33,818 nt of DNA, taken from the NCBI GenBank assembly GCA_030528645.1, contig JAUMYM010000015.1, positions 1 through 33,818 on the forward strand. Reading direction: 5' to 3'. A program made the position numbers and the translations under genes. Source of the DNA: Erysipelotrichaceae bacterium (lineage in GTDB: Bacteria; Bacillota_I; Bacilli_A; Erysipelotrichales; Erysipelotrichaceae). Below the pieces are notes generated by a model. It was not told the DNA's origin, did no database searches, and saw only the letters and a program-made list of their open reading frames with translations. Shown here piece after piece: positions 32,561 through 33,818 of the stretch (position 1 is its first letter; each line of letters starts with the position of its first letter).

Positions 32561-33754
32561 ATGAAAACATTAAAGTTAAAAGAAAACATTTATTGGAATG
32601 GTATTCTTGATTATGATTTAAAAACCTTTGACATTATTATGGAAACAAAATATGGAACTACGTATAATTCTTACTTAGTAAAAAGTAAGGATGAAGTCGC
32701 TCTAATTGAAACAGCCAAAGAACAATTTGTAGAGGAATACCTAGAAAAAATTAAAGAACTTACCGATATATCAAACATCAAATATATCATTGTAAACCAT
32801 ACAGAACCAGATCACGCCGGTTCCATTCAAACCTTACTAAAATTAAACCCAAATATTACTATCGTTGGTACAAGTTCAGCCTTATTATATCTAAAAAGCA
32901 TTACCAACATGGAATTTAAATCCATTGCTACAAAAGAAAATCAAACATTAAAACTGGGTGATAAAACATTCCGTTTCATCATCACACCATTTTTACACTG
33001 GCCAGATACGATGTATACTTACCTTGAAGAAGATCAATTACTCTTTACATGTGATTCTTTTGGTTGTCATTACTGTTACGATGATGTCTTATTAAGTAAA
33101 CTGGAAGATGATACAAACTATCAAGATGCTTTAAAATATTATTTTGATACCATCATCGGACCCTATAAGAATCCATACATGATCAATGCTCTAAAGAAAA
33201 TTGATAACTTACCTATTCAAATGATTTTAACCGGACATGGACCAGTCATTGACAGCAAGATTAAAGACATCATCGATCAATACTATGAATGGTGCAATGT
33301 GAAATGTTCCATCAACCGTACTGTGGTCATCCCTTATGTTTCAGCCTATGGATATACAAAGAAATTAGCCGAAGCCATTGCCAAAGGCGTACATTATAAA
33401 GGCTTAGATGTAAAACTATTTGATATGGAAGTTAGTGATGTAAAAGAAGTCGTTGATGAAATCATTCACGCAGATGGTGTCCTATTTGGTAGTCCAACTA
33501 TGCTAAACGATGCTTTAAAACCAATCATGGATTTAATCAATTGTCTTGTTCATCCACTTGTTCGTAACAAAAAGGCCAGTGCCTTTGGAAGTTACGGATG
33601 GACAGGAGAAGCTGTCGATCACATTTTAGAACGTTTAAATCAATTAAAATTAAAAACGCTTCCCGGCTACAAGATTAAATTTAATCCAAGCGAAGAAGAG
33701 TTAAGTAATGCCTTTGAATTTGGCGCAAACTTTGCAGTATTATTAAAAGACTAA
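32561..33754 (+). CDS. Flavodiiron protein (FprA/NorV-type A-type flavoprotein)
   Basis: 397 aa, two domains. The metallo-beta-lactamase-like half has all di-iron ligands: NHTEPDH (H80, E82, D84, H85), HWPD (H146), CDSFG (D165) and TGHGP (H226). A flavodoxin half follows from about 254 (VVIPYVSAYGYTKKLAEAIAKG, with the FMN phosphate loop SAYGYT). The family reduces O2 to water or NO to N2O in anaerobes; which one cannot be told here. The ATG at 32561 was chosen because an AAGGATGG-type site precedes it; the ATG at 32549 has no space for one. No rubredoxin domain or gene is next to it. Confidence 0.95.
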   Translation: MKTLKLKENIYWNGILDYDLKTFDIIMETKYGTTYNSYLVKSKDEVALIETAKEQFVEEYLEKIKELTDISNIKYIIVNHTEPDHAGSIQTLLKLNPNITIVGTSSALLYLKSITNMEFKSIATKENQTLKLGDKTFRFIITPFLHWPDTMYTYLEEDQLLFTCDSFGCHYCYDDVLLSKLEDDTNYQDALKYYFDTIIGPYKNPYMINALKKIDNLPIQMILTGHGPVIDSKIKDIIDQYYEWCNVKCSINRTVVIPYVSAYGYTKKLAEAIAKGVHYKGLDVKLFDMEVSDVKEVVDEIIHADGVLFGSPTMLNDALKPIMDLINCLVHPLVRNKKASAFGSYGWTGEAVDHILERLNQLKLKTLPGYKIKFNPSEEELSNAFEFGANFAVLLKD

Positions 33755-33764
33755 CACTAGAGTA

Positions 33765-33818
33765 TGTACCGACCCCCAAAAGTTAGACCAAAAAATCTAA
33801 CGATTGGGAGGTCGGTAT
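33765..33818 (+). mobile_element. End of an IS3/IS150-type insertion sequence (partial)
   Basis: TGTACCGACCCCCAAAAG with GTTAGA opens an imperfect palindrome: 33767-33787 pairs with 33796-33817 (TACCGACC..GTTAGA against TCTAAC..GGTCGGTA). The GACCCCCAAAAGTTAGA type of end is characteristic of IS150-group elements as I know them. The transposase would lie outside the window, so the call rests on the terminal repeat. The same hairpin could also stop transcription leaving the flavodiiron gene. Confidence 0.5.

Noticed and set aside
1-33818. CRISPR arrays and tRNA genes
   Set aside because: No regularly spaced repeats and no cloverleaf-like sequence with a CCA end were found on either strand.

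Overview
The window comes from a low-GC Firmicute. The AT-rich codons, AGGAGG-type ribosome binding sites, intrinsic terminators, CIRCE element and guanine riboswitch all fit this. An oxygen-independent ribonucleotide reductase (NrdD/NrdG) and a flavodiiron protein point to an anaerobic or microaerophilic lifestyle. An Erysipelotrichia-like gut or oral anaerobe is my best guess, but no 16S or other marker here proves it. No tRNA, rRNA or CRISPR array was seen.

Region 1 (1-6683) is an accessory defence island, with all genes on the minus strand. In transcription order it holds a 44-codon ORF whose stop lies one base before the next start; a C5-cytosine methyltransferase close to M.HpaII; a small PD-(D/E)XK-like protein with an ExE motif; a HpaII-family restriction endonuclease; a Vsr mismatch endonuclease; and a 735-aa ABC-type ATPase with an R-E-H triad like that of PrrC/RloC anticodon nucleases. 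Both edges are eroded. A frameshifted target-recognition-domain fragment lies at the left edge, and a decayed gene lies on the right, next to the 3' end of guaA. The methyltransferase and nuclease would form a CCGG restriction-modification system. Vsr would repair the T:G mismatches that arise from deaminated 5-methylcytosine. The ATPase is a plausible back-up that acts if restriction fails.

Region 2 (6684-16596) is housekeeping, all minus strand: guaA; a guanine-riboswitch-controlled purine permease; a DMT exporter; nrdD-nrdG behind a promoter with a 9-bp palindrome; a YitT-family membrane protein; and an ABC-F ATPase followed by a cyclophilin.

Region 3 (16600-25160) alternates strands: an RlmA-type rRNA methyltransferase; an XRE regulator; htpG under a CIRCE/HrcA operator; a CDF metal transporter with a small membrane protein; a WYL regulator that is probably leaderless; a peptidoglycan deacetylase-like protein; HU; and a YczE-like membrane protein.

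Region 4 (25150-33818) holds a compact five-gene minus-strand operon (ABC exporter, small membrane protein, CoA-binding protein, thioredoxin-reductase-like flavoprotein, rhomboid protease). It is followed by a pseudouridine catabolism operon (psuK fused to a DNA-binding domain, then psuG) behind a perfect 15-bp inverted repeat, a PPC-domain protein with a CaCA cation exchanger, and a plus-strand flavodiiron protein. The right edge looks like the terminal inverted repeat of an IS3/IS150-type element. Across regions 2-4 many stop codons lie inside or within a few bases of the terminator hairpin.
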